From DASTSN01 sp035760665 (GTDB lineage: Bacteria; Bacteroidota; Bacteroidia; Chitinophagales; Chitinophagaceae): 16,457 nt of DNA. The position numbers and the translations under genes were made by a program. The stretch spans positions 1 to 16,457 of the forward strand of contig DASTSN010000055.1 of assembly GCA_035760665.1 (NCBI GenBank), written 5' to 3'. Every line of letters starts with the position of its first letter. Within the stretch, counting starts at the first letter, position 1. The notes beneath the pieces are model-generated. The model was not told the DNA's origin, did no database searches, and worked only from the letters and a program-made list of their open reading frames with translations. Positions 6,270 to 14,506 of the stretch are shown in pieces.

Positions 6270-6596
6270 TCGGTAGCCCGGGCGGACAGAGCTGCATGGT
6301 ACGCTATCTTGCATTTCGGGAAGTATCCATTGGCAAGGCATCTATAGTGGTGTAGAAAAATCATTGCTGCAATACTGCAACTGGCAGACGTCATCGGATA
6401 AGTTTCAGTTTTGTTGTACAGCCCTTTGTTTATAAATAAATAAAATCTGCGGTGGAAATAATGCGTAAATTAGGAGCTGAAAGAACTGGTGCGCAGGGGA
6501 AAGGTTGTAATACGAATCTTGAAGTGTACTCATTATCTGTAAACAATCACAGCATTTGTCTGTTTTGACAAGTTTATACATCTTAAATTTCTTGCC
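6270..6596. other. Intergenic spacer before the molybdoenzyme operon
   Basis: These 327 bp contain no recognisable gene; the longest forward frames (19 and 35 codons) resemble nothing convincing. The region must contain the promoter of the downstream operon. Near its end lie an inverted repeat TTGTC-N6-GACAA (6556-6571) and TAAATTTC (6584-6591), one mismatch from the -7 consensus. The latter ends only 5 nt before the ATG, so it would give a leaderless message. A TATAAATAAATAAA stretch is near 6430. No strong terminator for the cupin gene is visible. Confidence 0.5.
6556..6571. promoter_or_regulatory. Inverted repeat TTGTC-N6-GACAA upstream of the operon
   Basis: Five-base perfect arms 25 nt before the start of the iron-sulfur subunit gene. 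It overlaps the place expected for a -33 element. It could be an operator, but five-base arms arise easily by chance. Confidence 0.22.
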
Positions 6597-7061
6597 ATGG
6601 CTTCGCTTACTTTAAACATTAACAACAAATCCCACACAGTAGATGTAGACCCGCAAATGCCTTTGCTGTGGGTCATCAGAGATATTGTGGGCTTAAAAGG
6701 CACCAAGTTCGGTTGCGGCATGTCGTTATGCGGCGCCTGCACCGTGCATATCGACGGGGTAGCTATGCGTTCCTGCACGTACCCTGTGGCACTGGCAGCC
6801 GGTAACCGCAAGATTACAACCATTGAAGGTATTTCGGAAAACATTGACCACGCCGTGCAAAAGGCCTGGATAGAGCTGCAGGTGCCGCAGTGCGGCTACT
6901 GCCAGTCGGGACAAATCATGTCGGCCGTGGCTTTGCTGAAAAATAATCCGAAGCCAACGGATGCCGATATTGATGCGGCTATGATGGGAAATCTTTGCCG
7001 CTGCGGTACGTATAACCGTATCCGTAAGGCCATTCACCGCGCCGCTGAACTGATGAGGTAA
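6597..7061 (+). CDS. IorA-type [2Fe-2S] subunit of a molybdenum hydroxylase
   Basis: This small subunit carries electrons from the molybdenum centre through two [2Fe-2S] clusters. The 154-residue product has a plant-ferredoxin-type N-terminal cluster (C40, C45, C48, C60 in GCGMSLCGACTVHIDG and following) and a C-terminal helical cluster (C99, C102, C134, C136 in QCGYCQSGQ and GNLCRCGTY). All eight ligands are present. It has no signal peptide, so if the large subunit is exported this subunit would travel folded as its passenger. It is the first gene of the operon, 45 bp before the molybdopterin subunit. The xanthine dehydrogenase superfamily is certain; the isoquinoline 1-oxidoreductase subgroup is inferred from the two-subunit layout. 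Confidence 0.95.
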   Translation: MASLTLNINNKSHTVDVDPQMPLLWVIRDIVGLKGTKFGCGMSLCGACTVHIDGVAMRSCTYPVALAAGNRKITTIEGISENIDHAVQKAWIELQVPQCGYCQSGQIMSAVALLKNNPKPTDADIDAAMMGNLCRCGTYNRIRKAIHRAAELMR

Positions 7062-7106
7062 TCTGTTTCCCCTCATTAATTTTTGTTAAGCTTATAATTC
7101 ATTTCT

Positions 7107-9290
7107 ATGTCAGCAATATCAACCGGTAACCAGTCAAATGCGATCAACCGCAGGAATTTTATACGCCTTTCCGGCCTCACGGGAGCGGCCCTTATACTGG
7201 GCGTTTCTTCCCGTTCAGGGGAAAAAGAACTTGCGGCGGTGGGCGATGTAGCCGATTCGTACAAACTCACCCCTTACATCATCATTGAAAAATCTGGTAA
7301 GATCACTCTCATGAACCCGAAGCCCGACATGGGGCAGGGAACCTTTCAGTCGGTGCCGGCATTAATTGCCGAAGAACTGGAAGTGCCGCTGGATGCTGTA
7401 ACGATACTGCAAACCAGTGGGGAGAAAGAATTTGGCAGGCAGGTATCCGGCGGCAGCACCTCTGTGCGATTGAATTATTTCTCACTCCGTAAAGTGGGCG
7501 CCGCTGCCCGCGAAATGCTGATTGCTGCGGCTGCAGCCAAATGGAAAGTTCAGGCAAAAGATTGCTATGCAGCCAACGCAAAAGTGTATCACAAACCAAG
7601 TGGAAAGAGTATCGGTTACGGCGACCTGGTAGAGACCGCTTCGAAACTGGCTGTGCCACAAAATCCTGCGCTGAAAGATGCGAAGGATTTCACCATACTC
7701 GGTAAAAATTATCCTCGTCCGGATGTTCCTTTAAAAGTATCGGGCCGTGCTGTATTCGGCATTGATGTGGAAGTACAGGGTATGCTGTATGCGTCAGTAG
7801 CTCATTCGCCGGTATTTGACAGCAAACTTGTGAGCTATGATGACAGTGACACGATGAAAGTAAAAGGCGTGCAAAAGGTGGTGCAATTTCAGCGCATGCT
7901 GGGTAAAAATAAATATGATGCCGTGGCTGTAGTGGCCGATCATTACTGGGCTGCTTACCAGGGCAGGCTGGCGCTTAAACTGAACTGGGATCACCAGGGG
8001 CATGACCAGTTTAATTCAAAAGACTATGAACAAAGCCTGCGCGACATGGCAACCAAAGAAGGGTCCGTTGTGCACAATGATGGTGATTTTGATAAAGCGT
8101 ATAAAGAGGCGCCGGTAAAACTGGAAGCTTTTTATGAAACCAATATTGTATCGCATTCTCCGATGGAGCCGATGAATTGTGTGGCCAGGTGGAACGGGCC
8201 GGATTCAGTGGAAGTGTGGGTGTCAGCGCAGGGGCCGGACCTGGTGAAAGGAGAGTTGTCCCGTACGCTTGGTTTGTCACGCGATAATATTAAAGTGAAT
8301 ATCCAGTTCAACGGGGGCGCCTTTGGCAGAAGATTGTACCCGGATTTTGCCAGCGAAGCAGCCATGATTGCCAAGGCAGTGGACAAACCGGTAAAAGTGC
8401 TGTGGACAAGGGAAGATGACACACAACTCGGGCCATTCCGCCCGTTAACGTTCTCCGCCATGAAAGCAGGACTTTCCGCTGATGGCAAGCCGGTAGCGTT
8501 CCAGCACAAGGTGATTTCACCTTCTATGGGCGCCACGATGGACGAAAAAAGAAATGAAACCGGTGAAAGTTCTTCCATGACAGAAGGCATCAGCACCCAG
8601 CAATATGAGCTGCCCAACATGAAAAATGAATATGTATTTTCAGAAATTCATGTACCGCTGGCTGCCTGGCGTTCGGTAACCAGTTCTACGGTTGCCTTTG
8701 CCCACGAATGTTTTATTGATGAGATGGCCGTGATGGCCGGTAAAGACCCGCTCCAATACCGGCTCGATACATTACTAACCAAAGATTCGGATACGAAAAG
8801 ATTATTAACCAAACTACGGGAGGTTTCCAAGTGGGATGAACCTTTGCCGGCTGGCTGGGGCAGGGGTGTGGCACAATACGAATTTTTTGCCGGCCTTGCT
8901 GGCTATGTGGTGCTGGTATCGAAAAAAAGTAATGGCGGCGTGAAGATTGAAAAAGTTCATTGCGTGATTGACCTGGGAACCGTTGTGAACCCGGATATGG
9001 TGGCCCTGCAGGTGGAAGGTGGCGCTACTATGGCGCTCACGGCAGCTACTAAGCCCGGCATTACATTTGAAAACGGGCAAACGGCACAAACGAATTTCCA
9101 CGATAATGAAATTATTCGCATCAACGAGATGCCTCCTGTAGAAACACATATCATAGCTGAAGGCGGCCCCACTATCAAAGGTGTGGGTGAACCACCGGTT
9201 CCACCCTTTGCACCGGCGCTGGCCAATGCCATCTTTGCAGCAACAGGTAAGCGTATTCGCAGGATGCCGTTTGACCTGAACAAAGTATAA
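7107..9290 (+). CDS. IorB-type molybdopterin-binding subunit, Tat-targeted
   Basis: This is the catalytic subunit of a xanthine-dehydrogenase-family hydroxylase, 727 residues, usual for IorB-like proteins. The N-terminus has a twin-arginine motif (NRRNFIRLSG, R15-R16) and then a short hydrophobic run, so Tat export is likely. Cofactor-binding and catalytic segments include PDMGQGTFQSVP at 73-84, HSPMEPMN around 350-356, FNGGAFGRR at 401-409, AWRSV and the C-terminal GVGEPPVPPFAP. E695 in the latter is the expected catalytic glutamate. There is no FAD subunit and no cytochrome subunit beside it, so the electron acceptor is unknown. The substrate cannot be told from sequence: aldehydes, N-heterocycles and others are used in this family. 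moeA follows 38 bp downstream. Confidence 0.94.
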   Translation: MSAISTGNQSNAINRRNFIRLSGLTGAALILGVSSRSGEKELAAVGDVADSYKLTPYIIIEKSGKITLMNPKPDMGQGTFQSVPALIAEELEVPLDAVTILQTSGEKEFGRQVSGGSTSVRLNYFSLRKVGAAAREMLIAAAAAKWKVQAKDCYAANAKVYHKPSGKSIGYGDLVETASKLAVPQNPALKDAKDFTILGKNYPRPDVPLKVSGRAVFGIDVEVQGMLYASVAHSPVFDSKLVSYDDSDTMKVKGVQKVVQFQRMLGKNKYDAVAVVADHYWAAYQGRLALKLNWDHQGHDQFNSKDYEQSLRDMATKEGSVVHNDGDFDKAYKEAPVKLEAFYETNIVSHSPMEPMNCVARWNGPDSVEVWVSAQGPDLVKGELSRTLGLSRDNIKVNIQFNGGAFGRRLYPDFASEAAMIAKAVDKPVKVLWTREDDTQLGPFRPLTFSAMKAGLSADGKPVAFQHKVISPSMGATMDEKRNETGESSSMTEGISTQQYELPNMKNEYVFSEIHVPLAAWRSVTSSTVAFAHECFIDEMAVMAGKDPLQYRLDTLLTKDSDTKRLLTKLREVSKWDEPLPAGWGRGVAQYEFFAGLAGYVVLVSKKSNGGVKIEKVHCVIDLGTVVNPDMVALQVEGGATMALTAATKPGITFENGQTAQTNFHDNEIIRINEMPPVETHIIAEGGPTIKGVGEPPVPPFAPALANAIFAATGKRIRRMPFDLNKV

Positions 9291-9328
9291 AAGCCGGCGG
9301 CATTTCGAAACCAGAACAAACAGATGAC

Positions 9329-10528
9329 ATGGTGCGTGTTGAGGAAGCAGAGAAACAAATCCTGCAACAATGCCGGGATTTTGGTACGGAATTCATTCCA
9401 CTGGCAGAATGCTCGGGGCGGGTACTGGCCGCTCCCCTGGTAGCCGACAGGGATCTGCCGCCATATAATCGTGCCACAATGGATGGCATTGCTATTAGTT
9501 CAGCCGCATTTTCAAAAGGAATCCGGCACTTTCATATACGTGGCACACAGCCGGCAGGAACAGAACCCTTAACCCTGCTGCAGGAAAATGATTGCATCGA
9601 AATCATGACCGGTGCCGCGGTGACTTCCGTAGCAGATGCTGTCATTCCGTATGAAGAAATTATCCTCGAGAACGGGATCGCTTCTGTTAACACTCCCGTT
9701 GTTATTGCCGGACAAAATATACATTTCAAAGGAAAAGATTGCCAGCAAAATGATAGACTGGTGAAGGCAGGTGAACTGGTTTCGCCTGCGGTGATCGCTA
9801 CGGCCGCATCTGTTGGAAAAGTGGAATTGCCGGTTAAAAGACTTCCACGGGTGGTGATTGTTTCTACCGGGGACGAATTGGTGGAGATTAATGCAGTGCC
9901 GGAGGCGTACCAGGTTCGGCGGTCAAACAATTACATGCTGCAGGCTGTATTGCAATCCTGCGGAATTGACGCTGCCAAGGAGCACCTGCCGGATAATCCT
10001 GTCGTCATCAAAGCCAAGCTGCAACAGTTATTGGTATCCTTTGATGTACTTTTACTGTGCGGCGGTGTTTCAAAAGGAAAATTTGATTTTATACCAGCTG
10101 TACTGAAGGAATTGGGTGTTACAGAAATCTTTCACGGAGTGCGGCAGCGCCCGGGCAAACCCTTCTGGTTCGGCACTCATGCGCAGGGAGCCCTTCTATT
10201 TGCTTTCCCGGGAAATCCTGTATCTGTATTTTTGTGTGTGCACCGGTATTTTTTGCCCTGGTTGCATGCATCATTGTCACTGCCTGACCGAAAACAATGG
10301 GCGAAGTTGGAAGAAGATGTTACTTTTAAATTACCCCTGCAGTATTTTATGCAGGTAAAATGCCGGATGAATGAGGAGGGGCAATTGCTGGCTGCTCCGG
10401 AAGAAGGAAACGGATCGGGTGATTTTGCCAATTTGCTGAATGCGGATGCCTTTATGGAATTACCGGCTGATAAAGACTTTTTCCGTAAAGGTGAATCATT
10501 TCGTATCTGGCCATTCCGGGGATTGTAA
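9329..10528 (+). CDS. moeA: Molybdopterin molybdotransferase MoeA
   Basis: MoeA inserts molybdate into adenylylated molybdopterin to give active cofactor. The 399-residue product has LPPYNRATMDGIAI at the N-terminus (D52 matches the essential Asp of the MDG motif), STGDEL with D182 and E183, GGVSKGKFD at 245-253, RQRPGKPFWFG and FPGNPVS with PGNPVS at 294-299. Domain order and length are normal. It is cotranscribed with the molybdoenzyme genes upstream and moaC downstream (12 bp gap). The MogA/MoaB protein that makes the adenylylated substrate is not encoded in this window and must be elsewhere. Confidence 0.96.
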   Translation: MVRVEEAEKQILQQCRDFGTEFIPLAECSGRVLAAPLVADRDLPPYNRATMDGIAISSAAFSKGIRHFHIRGTQPAGTEPLTLLQENDCIEIMTGAAVTSVADAVIPYEEIILENGIASVNTPVVIAGQNIHFKGKDCQQNDRLVKAGELVSPAVIATAASVGKVELPVKRLPRVVIVSTGDELVEINAVPEAYQVRRSNNYMLQAVLQSCGIDAAKEHLPDNPVVIKAKLQQLLVSFDVLLLCGGVSKGKFDFIPAVLKELGVTEIFHGVRQRPGKPFWFGTHAQGALLFAFPGNPVSVFLCVHRYFLPWLHASLSLPDRKQWAKLEEDVTFKLPLQYFMQVKCRMNEEGQLLAAPEEGNGSGDFANLLNADAFMELPADKDFFRKGESFRIWPFRGL

Positions 10529-10540
10529 TCATGAAACAGA

Positions 10541-11029
10541 ATGAGCATGGCTGATTTTTCGCATATTAATGAAAATGGGCATCCGGTAATGGTGGATGTT
10601 AGCAGTAAAGCAGAAACCCTGCGTACAGCTGTTGCGCAAAGCATTGTCATTTTACCCGACGTTGTGCTGGCGAAACTGGTGGATGGTGATATTACCACCA
10701 AAAAAGGCGCTGTATTCCAGACTGCAATGATTGCAGGCATTATGGCTGCCAAAAAAACCGGCGAGCTGATTCCGCTGTGCCATCCACTGGGACTGGATAA
10801 TTGCCAGGTTATCATCCGTATAAATGAACAAAAAGAAGTGGTTATTGAATGCACAGCCAGCCTGCTGGCGAAAACCGGGGTAGAAATGGAAGCCCTGGTG
10901 GGTGCATCTGTGGCTGCACTCACGGTCTACGATATGTGCAAAGCCTTTAGTCACGATATTATTATAAAAGAGACAAAGCTGCTGGCGAAATCCGGCGGCA
11001 AACAGGATTTTACCAGGAATCCGGCATAA
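10541..11029 (+). CDS. moaC: Cyclic pyranopterin monophosphate synthase MoaC
   Basis: MoaC converts 3',8-cyclo-GTP made by MoaA into cPMP. The 162-residue product carries MVDVS, the KKGAVFQTA block with K54 and K55, LIPLCHPL with H81, GVEMEALVGASVAALTVYD, D131 and K134 in YDMCKA, and the KSGGK end. All the catalytic residues I would expect are present. The start may be the ATG at 10541 or the one at 10547; relatives often begin at a MADFSHIN-like sequence, so the latter is quite possible. The mobA ATG follows 1 nt after its stop, implying translational coupling. Its partner moaA is about 7 kb away in another transcription unit. Confidence 0.96.
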   Translation: MSMADFSHINENGHPVMVDVSSKAETLRTAVAQSIVILPDVVLAKLVDGDITTKKGAVFQTAMIAGIMAAKKTGELIPLCHPLGLDNCQVIIRINEQKEVVIECTASLLAKTGVEMEALVGASVAALTVYDMCKAFSHDIIIKETKLLAKSGGKQDFTRNPA

Positions 11030-11030
11030 T

Positions 11031-11651
11031 ATGGAAAAGAGCGTTCCTCCTGTATATGGTTTGGTGCTGGCAGGCGGCAAAAGTTCCCGGATGGGTAAGG
11101 ACAAAGCCACGCTTCGCTGGCATGGAAAAGAGCAGCAATACTACATCGCTGATTTGCTTCGTGCTTTTTGTACGAAAGTGTATATCTCTGTTCGTAAAGA
11201 TCAGGAAGCATCCATTGATCCTGGTTACGCAGTGCTGCCGGATGCATATCCGGGCTTGGGCCAGTATGGCGCTATCCTTACTGCGCAGGCCTACAAACCG
11301 GATGTGGCCTGGCTGGTACTGGCCTGTGATTTACCATTGCTGGATGCCCAAACACTGGAGTACCTTATGCAGCACCGCGCTGATGAGGCAATCGCTACAA
11401 CATTTGAAAGCCCGTTTGATCATTTACCGGAGCCACTGATTGCAATCTGGGAACCACGCAGCAACGAACAGCTCTTGAATTTTCGGGAAAAAGGATTCAC
11501 CTGTCCACGAAAAGTTTTGCTGAATACCGAACCGGTCAGCATTTTACAGCCACCGGATCCTGAATCCCTGATGAATGTCAATACACCCGAACAGGCGAAA
11601 ACAGCGCAGGACATTTTAAACAGGCGAAAAGCCGGCATCTATGAACGATGA
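11031..11651 (+). CDS. mobA: Molybdenum cofactor guanylyltransferase, MobA-like
   Basis: MobA-type NTP transferases attach GMP to the cofactor. The 206-residue product has the nucleotide-binding signature LAGGKSSRMGKDKA at 13-26, DAYPGLGQYGAI at 71-82, the metal-binding CDLP at 99-102, EPLIAIW at 134-140 and NVNTPEQ at 182-188. The LAGG form of the first motif favours MobA over MocA. Since the neighbouring enzyme belongs to a family that commonly uses the cytidine form, this protein may serve other molybdoenzymes of the DMSO-reductase type elsewhere in the genome. GTP specificity is inferred. The last 11 bp overlap moeB. Confidence 0.88.
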   Translation: MEKSVPPVYGLVLAGGKSSRMGKDKATLRWHGKEQQYYIADLLRAFCTKVYISVRKDQEASIDPGYAVLPDAYPGLGQYGAILTAQAYKPDVAWLVLACDLPLLDAQTLEYLMQHRADEAIATTFESPFDHLPEPLIAIWEPRSNEQLLNFREKGFTCPRKVLLNTEPVSILQPPDPESLMNVNTPEQAKTAQDILNRRKAGIYER

Positions 11652-12705
11652 TTTGCTGCGATACAGCTGCCAGGTTGCCTTGCCTGGTTTTGGTACTGCG
11701 GGACAGGAAAAACTCCGGCAATCACGGGTATTACTTGTTGGCGCCGGCGGCCTTGGTTGCCCTGCGGCACAATACCTGGCTGCAGCAGGAGTTGGCGTCA
11801 TTGGCATTGCCGACTATGATGTGGTTACAGTGGGTAATCTTCACCGCCAGGTTTTGTTTTCCCCGCATGATATTGGTTTGCTAAAAGCTGAAGTTGTTTG
11901 CCTGAAACTGCGACTGCAAAATCCCGACGTTACTTTTAGTGCGCTGGTTAAAAAAATTACAACGGCCAATGTGCTGGAAACAATTGCCGGGTACGATATA
12001 ATTGTTGATTGCACTGATAATTTTGAAACGAAATATGTGCTGAATGATGCTTGCGTACTGAGCGGCAAGCCGCTGGTGTACGGAGCCATTTATCAATACG
12101 AGGGGCAGGTAGCCGTGTGGAATGTGCAACAAAGTGACGGTACATATTCACCACATTACCGGGATGTTTTTCCAGAAGTAAACAGTTCCGCAGTGCCCAA
12201 CTGCGCCGAAGGTGGTGTTTTGCCAACACTGGCCGGCATCATCGGTTGCATGCAGGCCAATGAAGTGATTAAATATATCATCAATACGGGAGACTTACTG
12301 GCCGGTAAACTCTTGTTACTGGATGTGCGAACCATGCAAAGCCGATTAATTAAAACGGGTACCAGTAGCCGTCAAAAAATTACGGCACTGCCACCTGAAG
12401 AATTGGTTCTCCAGTTATCAGCCAGTGCATTACAGGAAGCTTTGCGGGAAAATAAATGTATACTCATTGATGTGCGGGAGTTGCCGGAAAGAGAGGCTTT
12501 TCATATCGGCGGTCAGCACATCCCGTTAAAAAATCTTCTTTTGGAAATGAGGACTCCGGCACCGCAGGTAATCACTGTTTTTTATTGTGAATCGGGCAGC
12601 AGGAGTGCAGAAGCTGCAAAGATTGCACAAAAACTATTTCCGGAGTACCGGTTTTATTCGTTAGAAGGCGGGCTAAAGAGGTGGAGAGAAATAACAGAGG
12701 ACTAA
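11641..12705 (+). CDS. moeB: MoeB/ThiF-family adenylyltransferase fused to rhodanese
   Basis: MoeB adenylates the C-terminal glycine of MoaD; the rhodanese domain can supply sulfur, as in eukaryotic MOCS3/Uba4. In the 354-residue product the E1-like domain (1 to about 240) has GAGGLG at 34-39, D60, NLHRQ at 66-70, DCTDNF with D126, and PNCAEGG with C188. The rhodanese domain (about 265-350) has IDVRE and a CESGSR active-site loop with catalytic C316. Both zinc CxxC pairs of E. coli MoeB are missing: the first place reads HYRDVFPE (172-179), and no Cys follows TMQSRLI. It overlaps mobA by 11 bp. Service to ThiS or another sulfur carrier as well as MoaD is possible. Confidence 0.9.
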   Translation: MNDDLLRYSCQVALPGFGTAGQEKLRQSRVLLVGAGGLGCPAAQYLAAAGVGVIGIADYDVVTVGNLHRQVLFSPHDIGLLKAEVVCLKLRLQNPDVTFSALVKKITTANVLETIAGYDIIVDCTDNFETKYVLNDACVLSGKPLVYGAIYQYEGQVAVWNVQQSDGTYSPHYRDVFPEVNSSAVPNCAEGGVLPTLAGIIGCMQANEVIKYIINTGDLLAGKLLLLDVRTMQSRLIKTGTSSRQKITALPPEELVLQLSASALQEALRENKCILIDVRELPEREAFHIGGQHIPLKNLLLEMRTPAPQVITVFYCESGSRSAEAAKIAQKLFPEYRFYSLEGGLKRWREITED

Positions 12706-12733
12706 AACTGAGCAATATTTATACTTATGCCAA

Positions 12734-12976
12734 TCAGCCGCCGCTTACCGGTGGAATCACTGCAATTTCATCTGTAGCCCGGATTGGCAACTGCTCTTCG
12801 GCATATTCGTTATTTACCGCCAGGAGAAACGAGGCTAGTTCTTTTAATCCCGGGTATTTCTGTTCCAGCAACTCTTTTAATAGGCCGGCAGTGAGCGGTT
12901 CACTTACTTCTATTTCTATTTGAGGCTTCCCAATAATATCAGCGGCAACACCAAAGGCCAGGATTGTTAATTTCAT
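12734..12976 (-). CDS. moaD: Molybdopterin synthase sulfur carrier subunit MoaD
   Basis: MoaD is the ubiquitin-fold carrier whose C-terminal Gly-Gly is adenylated by MoeB, converted to thiocarboxylate, and used by MoaE. The 80-residue product starts MKLTILAFGVAADIIG and ends IPPVSGG with the required double glycine; the length is standard. It is alone on the minus strand, convergent with moeB (28 bp apart, no clear terminator between) and divergent from mocA. It therefore has its own promoter in the 12977-13133 spacer and is regulated separately from moaE and moeB. Confidence 0.95.
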   Translation of the reverse strand: MKLTILAFGVAADIIGKPQIEIEVSEPLTAGLLKELLEQKYPGLKELASFLLAVNNEYAEEQLPIRATDEIAVIPPVSGG

Positions 12977-13133
12977 TTTCGAATACTGGTTTTGTTTGTA
13001 AGTTACCAGCTAATGTGACGCAACCATCAACTTGTTGCTGATTTTTTGATAAATTGATCTTCTTTGGCAATTGCAGCGTTAAACACAAGCTGGATTTGTT
13101 GCGGTACAATTTTACATAATCATACGTAACAAT
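12977..13133. other. Divergent promoter region moaD / mocA
   Basis: These 157 bp must hold the promoters of moaD (leftward) and the mocA-modABC operon (rightward). I see no exact TAnnTTTG at a good distance on either strand. A CTGGT and ACCAG pair of 5-base arms lies near 12987-13010. No riboswitch-like structure could be recognised by eye. The palindromes of the xdhC/moaE spacer do not recur here. Confidence 0.45.
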
Positions 13134-13757
13134 ATGGAATCATGCGGACTGATTTTATTGGCAGCAGGCGCCTCCAGGCGGTTAGGACAGCCTAAGCAAC
13201 TTTTGATGGTCAACGGCGAATCGCTTCTGCATCGCAGTATCCAGGTTGCTATTGAGTCTGCGCTTGGTCCTGTCATATTGGTGCTGGGTGCCCATGCAGC
13301 GCTGATCAAACAAACATCCTTGCCCGGTAACATACAGATCGTTGAGCATGCTGACTGGTCTGCAGGTATGGCATCGTCCATGCAGGCAGGACTTCAGGCC
13401 TTGCTGCTGGCAGCACCTGAAACAGCAGCTGTTATTTTTATGGTTTGTGATCAGCCCTATATTACGGCTTCTGTGTTGCGAAGCTTGCAACAAAAAAAAG
13501 CAGCTACCGGTAAAAAGATTGTTTATTCTTTGTACAGCATTGGAAAAGGCGTGCCGGCCCTGTTTGACAAATCATTGTTTTCAGAGCTTTTTTCTTTGCA
13601 AGGGGATGCCGGTGCCAAAAAGTTGATCGAACAATATCCCGGCGAATGCGCCAGTATCTCTTTTCCACTTGGGAATGTGGATGTGGACACCCGGGAGGAT
13701 TTTGAACAGTTATCCCACCCTAATCAGGAAAGTGATCATGCCCAGAATGAAAAATAA
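13134..13757 (+). CDS. mocA: Molybdenum cofactor cytidylyltransferase, MocA-like
   Basis: MocA transfers CMP from CTP to the molybdenum cofactor, giving the dinucleotide form used by bacterial xanthine-dehydrogenase-family enzymes. The 207-residue product has LAAGASRRLGQPKQL at 9-23 (LAAG as in MocA, not LAGG), WSAGMASSM at 75-83, CDQP at 105-108, GDAGAKKL at 157-164 and DVDTREDF at 183-190. Heading the molybdate transport operon suggests joint control of uptake and final cofactor maturation. Its natural client in the window is the IorAB-type enzyme. CTP specificity is inferred from motif and context. Its 3' end overlaps the modA start. Confidence 0.88.
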   Translation: MESCGLILLAAGASRRLGQPKQLLMVNGESLLHRSIQVAIESALGPVILVLGAHAALIKQTSLPGNIQIVEHADWSAGMASSMQAGLQALLLAAPETAAVIFMVCDQPYITASVLRSLQQKKAATGKKIVYSLYSIGKGVPALFDKSLFSELFSLQGDAGAKKLIEQYPGECASISFPLGNVDVDTREDFEQLSHPNQESDHAQNEK

Positions 13758-14505
13758 GGTATTTCAATTGTGCTGTATTGCATTGTGTTGCCATTATACC
13801 CTGTTTAGCCAGCAGGTAACGGTGGCCGTGGCAGCCAATGTGCAATTTGTGATGACAGAGCTGAAAAACAGCTTTGAAAAAGAAACCGGCATTCACGTAA
13901 ATATTGTACTCGGATCATCCGGGAAGCTGACCGCACAAATACGCGAAGGTGCGCCATATGATGTTTTTATTTCTGCAGATACTTTTTATCCGCTATCGCT
14001 ATACCGCCAACACCTGGCTGCTGACAGCCCCCGGGTGTATGCGCAGGGGGTGCTGGTGCTATGGACAGCCCGGAAGGATTTGCACCTTTCTGCCGATCTT
14101 CGGTTACTCAGGAACGTAACGATTAAAAAAATTGCGCTGGCCAATCCCCGATTGGCGCCCTACGGTGTAGCTGCAGAAGAAGCTTTGCAAAAAGCCGGCG
14201 TTTTTGCTGCTGTTAACAATAAATTGGTTTACGGCGAAAATATCGCTCAAACAAACCAATATATTCTTTCGCTTGCTGCCGATGCAGGATTTACAGCAAA
14301 GTCTGTTGTGCTGTCCGATGCCATGAAAGGGAGGGGAACCTGGGTGGAAGTAGATCCGGCAAGCTATTCACCCATTGAGCAGGCAGCCGTATTACTTCGC
14401 CGGGGAAAAGAAAAGAATCCCGGGCCTTCGCAGCAGTTTTACCGCTTCCTGTATTCCGGTACAGCGCAATCCATCTTTCGTAAATATGGCTATCTTGTAA
14501 ACTGA
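13747..14505 (+). CDS. modA: Molybdate ABC transporter substrate-binding protein ModA
   Basis: ModA captures molybdate (and tungstate) outside the cytoplasmic membrane for ModBC. The 252-residue product begins with MKNKVFQ and a hydrophobic core, a signal peptide probably cut near FS-QQ at 20-23. The mature part has VAVAANVQF, GSSGKLTAQI at 56-65, APYDVFISAD at 69-78, NPRLAPYG at 133-140 and GENIAQTNQY at 163-172, the expected oxyanion-site segments. The start at 13747 places the ATG inside the mocA 3' end with 11 bp overlap; an ATG at 13738 is also possible. A longer open frame from 13669 would add residues that read as mocA out of frame. There is no good lipobox despite the cysteines in the signal. 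Confidence 0.94.
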   Translation: MKNKVFQLCCIALCCHYTLFSQQVTVAVAANVQFVMTELKNSFEKETGIHVNIVLGSSGKLTAQIREGAPYDVFISADTFYPLSLYRQHLAADSPRVYAQGVLVLWTARKDLHLSADLRLLRNVTIKKIALANPRLAPYGVAAEEALQKAGVFAAVNNKLVYGENIAQTNQYILSLAADAGFTAKSVVLSDAMKGRGTWVEVDPASYSPIEQAAVLLRRGKEKNPGPSQQFYRFLYSGTAQSIFRKYGYLVN

Positions 14506-14506
14506 T

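Noticed and set aside
6461..6568. 35-codon frame beginning MRKLGAER, possible second aldo/keto reductase remnant
   Set aside because: Only the RKLG word agrees; what follows does not match the family, so it is likely chance.
12706..12733. Bidirectional terminator between moeB and moaD
   Set aside because: The 28-bp gap has no inverted repeat with a T-tract.
12977..13133. Molybdenum cofactor riboswitch upstream of mocA
   Set aside because: No recognisable conserved structure by eye, and that RNA class is not one I would expect in Bacteroidetes.
13669..13746. Longer modA start
   Set aside because: The added residues come from mocA sequence out of frame, and a proper signal peptide starts at 13747.
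13747..13812. ModA as a lipoprotein
   Set aside because: The cysteines in the signal (IALCC) lack a small residue at -1, so the lipobox is poor.
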